From positions 31,266,272-31,330,271 of the forward strand of contig NC_026659.2 in NCBI RefSeq assembly GCF_000004075.3: 64,000 nucleotides of DNA. Direction: 5' to 3'. This stretch comes from Cucumis sativus (lineage: Eukaryota > Streptophyta > Magnoliopsida > Cucurbitales > Cucurbitaceae). The position numbers were made by a program, and so were the translations under genes. The notes under the pieces were generated by a model that had not been told where the DNA came from, ran no database searches, and saw nothing but the letters and a program-made list of their open reading frames with translations. Positions within the stretch are counted from its first letter, which is position 1, and each line of letters starts with the position of its first letter. Shown here one piece after another: positions 59,505 to 64,000 of the stretch.

Positions 59505-62500
59505 CTGCAAGATCGAAGTATTTCAAAGTTAATTACGATCGATAGTAGGATGCTGTAAGTACGAGTTGGATGCACACTTTTGAAGAATTCAATCAAATAT
59601 ATCATTATTAATGGGAACAATAATGGGAAAGGCTATAAATAAAATCCCAAATAGCTTTGGTTAGAGTATTGATAAACAGTGATAGAAGTCTACAAGCTTC
59701 TATCATTAATAAAATCCAAAATTTTACTATAGTTTGTAAATATTTTAATTTAATTTAATTTTTTAAAAAATGCCCCTTGACTAAATTTACAATCACTCCT
59801 TAACTTAAGCTTTTGGATTAATGATTGATTTATCATGGTAACATAACAGTAGATTTTGTGTACTCTTACCTGTACTTTTTAAATAGTTCGAAATTGGAGT
59901 TCATTTTCAACTGAACAGATTTAGATGTTGAAAGTGACATCCCTGAACTACGTCTACGGAGAATATAACCGCTATGACGAGCTGAACCTGACATGATGTT
60001 AAGAAAATGCTTTAGGAATTAGTTATCTTAAGATTCATGATTTCATGGAAGAAATTATGGGTTATGTCTTTACTATTTTAATATTCATGATTTCATGGAG
60101 GAAATTAAGGGTTGTCTTTAGTGGGTAGTTACTTTAAGACTATAAATATTTTAATTTTTCCTTGAATGAAGTGTGAATTTTTGGTCTTCAATATTGCTTT
60201 TGCAAATCTCATCTTTTAGAAAACAACACATGAAATAAAACTAATTAACAATGTTGTGGAATTGGAAACACCCAAGAAAAAAAAGAAATAGAAAGATAAA
60301 TAAAAAAATCAAGAAGAAAGAAAAGCACTGCTTTGCCTTCAGAAGTTCTTAACATGCCCAAGGACATTTCTCCTTCCACAGATCTTATACTTCTTGGAAG
60401 CTTGGGTACTGCATATTCAGTACATGTGAACGAATGATCACGAGATGGTGAAGGTGACATCTCTGACCTGGTGCATACAGGGGAACCTGTCATGAAATAA
60501 AACTAATTAATAATGTTATGGGATTGGAAACACCCAAGAAAAATAAAAATAGAAAAATAAAAAGATGAAGAAGAAACAAAGCACTTTGCCTTGTGAAGTT
60601 CTTAACATGCCCAAGGACTTCTCTCCTCCCACATACTTTATACTTTTTGGAAGCTTGGGTACTTGCTTTAGCTTGTTGCAATCATTCAAGTACAATACTT
60701 TAAGGTTAATAAGTTGTTTAATACTTTCTGACAGTCTTTCAAAATGATTGCTGCTCAGATCTAGAATTTCCAATGAGGAAAAGAGTTCAAGATCATTTGG
60801 AATGTCTTCATCCACAAGATTACAATCACTTAAATTTAAATCGTTGAGTGACCTTAAATACTGTGCTGCCAAACCAGCCAAAGAATGCCAAATATTGCTT
60901 TTCAGCCTTTCGCAGTTCAAAATTCTTAGATTTTCCAAGAAAGGAATTGTGCTTATGGATGTTCCGCCAATGTCAAGCTCCTCAAGATGCTTTACATACC
61001 TCAAACATGGTGGAATTTTGTCCAAGTTTTTGCAACCATTCAGAATGAGAGTTTTAAGTGAACTCAACCTACAAATTTCAGTTGGAAGACTAGAAAGTCT
61101 AATACAATTCCTCAGGTTCAATAAAACCAAGCCAAGTAGATTTGTAATTGAGGGAGAAAGTTTATTTATGGAAGTCCCATCAATGTGTAGTTCAGTCAAA
61201 TATCCCATCACACATCCAAACTCTGGAAAAAACTCTAGACCACAGTTCGAAAGAACTAAAGTTTTGAGACTTTTGCAAGTGACAGGAAATGAGAAGCTTC
61301 TGAAACTGACACAACCTTCCATGTCCAATAAAATTAGACGATGGAGACTATTTATTGAAGAATGAACCTTGTTTAGTCTTCCACAATTTCGTAAAATCAA
61401 TCGTCGAAGCTTTGGAGCCTCTGAAAAATTAGGAGTTTCAACCAAAAACTTCGAATCACTTGCATCAATCTCCTTTAAGTTCTTAAAATTCTGTTGCAAA
61501 ACAAATCAATTGCATCTACTTAGTTAGACAATAATTTTGTAATGCAGACATATAATAATTTATTGTATACTTGAATTCAAATAAGATTTATTTTTGTTAT
61601 GACAGAAACAAACTGATTTGCAAAGAAGAATTCGACTTAGAGATTATTTATGTTGATGACTGTGTGTTAATTACGTGCACCGACTGAGGGAGAATCAGTT
61701 TTATTGTCTATTAGGTGAAGAAAAATATGGAATACATAAGAATATGAAAAGAAACATAGAAGTAGGATTTTCATTCAATTCCTACTGCTTTCAGACATCA
61801 GAACTCGTGACTTTCTTATTCATTTCGAGTGTGGGGCAGAGATTTAAGGAGTCCTCAACACAATTAATACGTTTAGTATATGATGAAAAATTTAGAGACA
61901 GATAATACATCAATTAGCATTTATACATATACTAACCTGTGTTCCATTCCAGAGTCGTTCAACATTACTACCAGGCAAGTGTAACTCAAGCAGAGATGGT
62001 GGTTGAAAAGTTGATGGCAAATACTTTGAAGGATAGCCAGGCCAGTTGAGCAACGTCAATTTATTTGACAGACATTCAATATCTTCCGAAAGTTGCACAT
62101 TGTTGATTCGTAAAATTCTTAGCTCAGACATATCTGCAAATGCCTTAGCCTTCAATACCAATTCTTCTTCCTCCTCTAAGTCCATCACTATTCCACGAAT
62201 ATATTTTAATTCCTGGCAAACCAAAACATAATTAACATAGCAATAATTGATTACAAGGACTAAAAACAATAGTATATACATGCATTATAAAGTATACAAT
62301 GTCTTACATTGTTTTCATGAAATAGACGACGAGCATCATCTCGAAGCCAAATCCTTGTTTGTTGACAATTTCCCAGCTCGCGGTGCACAATTTCTTGGCC
62401 CATACAAAGAATCAAGATGTGCATTTGTATATGTCCGTCTAAAATATCAATAAGACATCTATCAACCAACAATTGCAAATTAGTTTGAGGTGAGGTATAA

Positions 62501-63418
62501 CCAAAGCCTTGAAGTATTTGAATCACTCTATCCACCTTCTCTCCATTGAGGAAACATGCCAAATCTAGGAAAATTTGTTGGCTCTCTGCTTCTAATCCTT
62601 CATAACTTGACTTTAATACATCAGAGAAAATATTATCATAAACTACTTGATGAAAATTCTTCAATGTATGTTCCCATACATCTATGTTCTGACCATACAA
62701 TGAAAAAGCTATTTTTTCCAAAGCTAATGGGAGTCTTCCAACCTTTTCGATCATCTCATTACAAAGATCATCCATATTCTGGGTATGAGGGTGATCTCCA
62801 AATGCAAGCTTGCAAAAGAGGGAGAAGGCAGCCTCATGAGAAAGTAATTCTACATTATATTCTTGCACTTTGTCTTTGAAATTAGGGTGATGAAAAATAT
62901 TTTTATTTGTGGTTGTAATAATGATTCGACTCCCTGCGCCAAACCAATCGGGGCTGCCAGCTAACATTTCTAATTGACTTCTTTCGGTTATTCCATCAAA
63001 AACAATAAGCACATTTTTAAGTGAACTCAAATGCTGCATAATCAATTCTACTCCATGATTCTCATCCAAAACTTGGATATCGATAGGTTTTAGGAAAGCA
63101 AGTTGATCAAGTAGTTGTTGCTGCAAGGAGACTATACTGCGTCCAACAAAGTGAAGAAAGTAAGGTTTTCGTAAGGCAGATACAAAAGGCTTAAAAATAC
63201 GTAAATATGTCATTTCCGCAAGGGTTGTTTTACCAATACCACTCATCCCCACTATCCCTATAAAACGTACGTCATTTGAGCCTAAGCCAAGGAGCATTTT
63301 CATTGTTCTTAATCGAAGTGGCATTTCAAATAAATTTTCTTCTTTGGCTTGGAGCTTAAGACGAAGCAAGTGATCACCTATTGAATTTGCGATGGATTGG
63401 ATTTTGAACTTTGTATAG
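58709..63418 (-). CDS. NLR-3: NB-LRR followed in frame by a second NB-ARC (5' partial)
   Basis: Minus-strand exons: 63418-62308 (NB-ARC 1), 62212-61937 (linker), 61490-60590 (LRR), 60486-60337 and 59987-59870 (linker exons), 59504-58709 (NB-ARC 2). All phases agree, giving at least 1116 aa; a TIR exon, if any, lies beyond the window. NB1 has GMSGIGKTT, NVLIVFDGITE, GSRIIITTTNKN, GRLPLALEKIA and MHI instead of MHD. The LRR exon ends ...PKLPKSIKYVGGEKSLG. The next exon repeats this ending (PKLPRSIRSVEGEMSLG). Both introns here need GC donors (AAG|GCAAAG). NB2 has GSSGIGKTT, KVVIVLDGVDE, GSRVIITATNRD and GRLPLALRTIG but stops before ARC2 and MHD. Alternative: two separate genes, with an LRR-truncated upstream one ending at 60516 and a 306-aa NB-only one starting at ATG 59994. 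Confidence 0.75.
60231..60410 (-). repeat. Tandem duplication inside NLR-3, copy 1
   Basis: Together with 60493-60663 this forms a direct tandem duplication of about 170-180 bases with clear similarity and a few indels. Each copy contains the C-terminal LRR phrase PKLP-SI--V-GE-SLGMLRTS, the GC splice donor and the first ~100 bases of the intron. Confidence 0.85.
60493..60663 (-). repeat. Tandem duplication inside NLR-3, copy 2
   Basis: Partner of 60231-60410. This copy is the end of the LRR exon plus the start of its intron; copy 1 is the linker exon plus its intron. The spacer between the copies (60411-60492) supplies the 5' part of the linker exon and its acceptor. Confidence 0.85.
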
Positions 63419-64000
63419 CTGCATGTGCATGCAAACTCCGTCAAGTTAATTGTCAGTAACTAAATATATATAGAAAAACAATCCTACAAAATAGAAGACA
63501 ATTTGTGGGCGATGGAATTGTTAACAATATGAAAGGTTTCATCATTAATGATAATTTTTAACTTCAAAGTTATGAGCATTTAGCAGTCAACGCCTTTTTT
63601 TCTCTCTTCTCTCATAACAAATCCCTCGTATTTGTTAACCATTTTAAATTATGAATGACATTAATAATGTCACACTTTTATTAGTATATATGAATATTAT
63701 AATCTGATCACTACATTATGTATCATTTTATAAGTCGGAATCCTTTTTGCGGCAAAATACACTTTTGAGTCCTAGGTTTGAAATTGGTGTGTGATGCAGT
63801 AAGATTGGAGTTTCTCAAACAACCTATCATTATCAAATTGATTCAAATCAGAAACTGATTATACGTAAAAATAAAATGATTTAGAGTGTGAAAGAAATTA
63901 TGACCCAACATCAAAGAACATCCATGAATCATCCCAACACCAGTATGGAGGTCGACACATTTTCAAGAGGCAGAAATATTTAAGTAACAAAATCTACCAG
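63419..64000. other. Upstream intron or leader of NLR-3
   Basis: Sequence upstream of the NB-ARC 1 acceptor. I looked for a TIR-coding frame on the minus strand and saw none, so the TIR exon is either right of the window or absent. No other feature is recognised. Confidence 0.5.

Noticed and set aside
60748-61365. 205-residue plus-strand open frame
   Set aside because: It is antisense to the NLR-3 LRR exon; periodic LRR codons leave the opposite strand open.

Overview
The window is AT-rich plant nuclear DNA: multi-exon genes with GT-AG introns, plant-specific families (DRP2 dynamin, mid-SUN proteins, nucleoredoxins with a DC1 domain, TIR-type NLRs), microsatellites, short tRNA-derived repeats and a solo LTR. 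The overall style suggests a eudicot, possibly a cucurbit (Cucumis-like). That is an impression, because no species marker is present.

Layout. 1-1007 (+): 3' exons of the ribosome-biogenesis WD40 protein BOP1. 3287-13218 (+): a complete 22-exon DRP2-type dynamin. 13859-17129 (-): a four-exon GT47 exostosin-family glycosyltransferase. 18010-21337 (-): a four-exon mid-SUN protein. 23423-38608: four nucleoredoxin genes, two on the plus strand (A and B) and two on the minus strand (C and D). A and B have three thioredoxin folds plus DC1. C and D lost the third fold and DC1. C instead carries a Cys-rich repetitive tail; D stops early, next to a decayed relic of the same tail.

42331-63418: a TIR-NLR cluster. 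TNL-1 (-, 42331-46042) and TNL-2 (+, 49763-57111) are head-to-head. The 3.7 kb between them holds two TIR relics, a duplicated segment and a solo LTR with a 5-bp target-site duplication. TNL-1 ends at the LRRs, whereas TNL-2 carries three successive post-LRR C-JID-like modules. NLR-3 (-, 58709-63418, 5' end outside the window) appears to be NB-LRR-NB: a duplicated linker exon with GC-AG introns leads in frame into a second, truncated NB-ARC.

The left half is ordinary housekeeping sequence. The right half (23-64 kb) is two rapidly evolving tandem families, oxidative-stress nucleoredoxins and immune receptors, and holds the most interesting structure. All exon models come from reading splice sites and frame by eye; none was checked against transcripts or databases.
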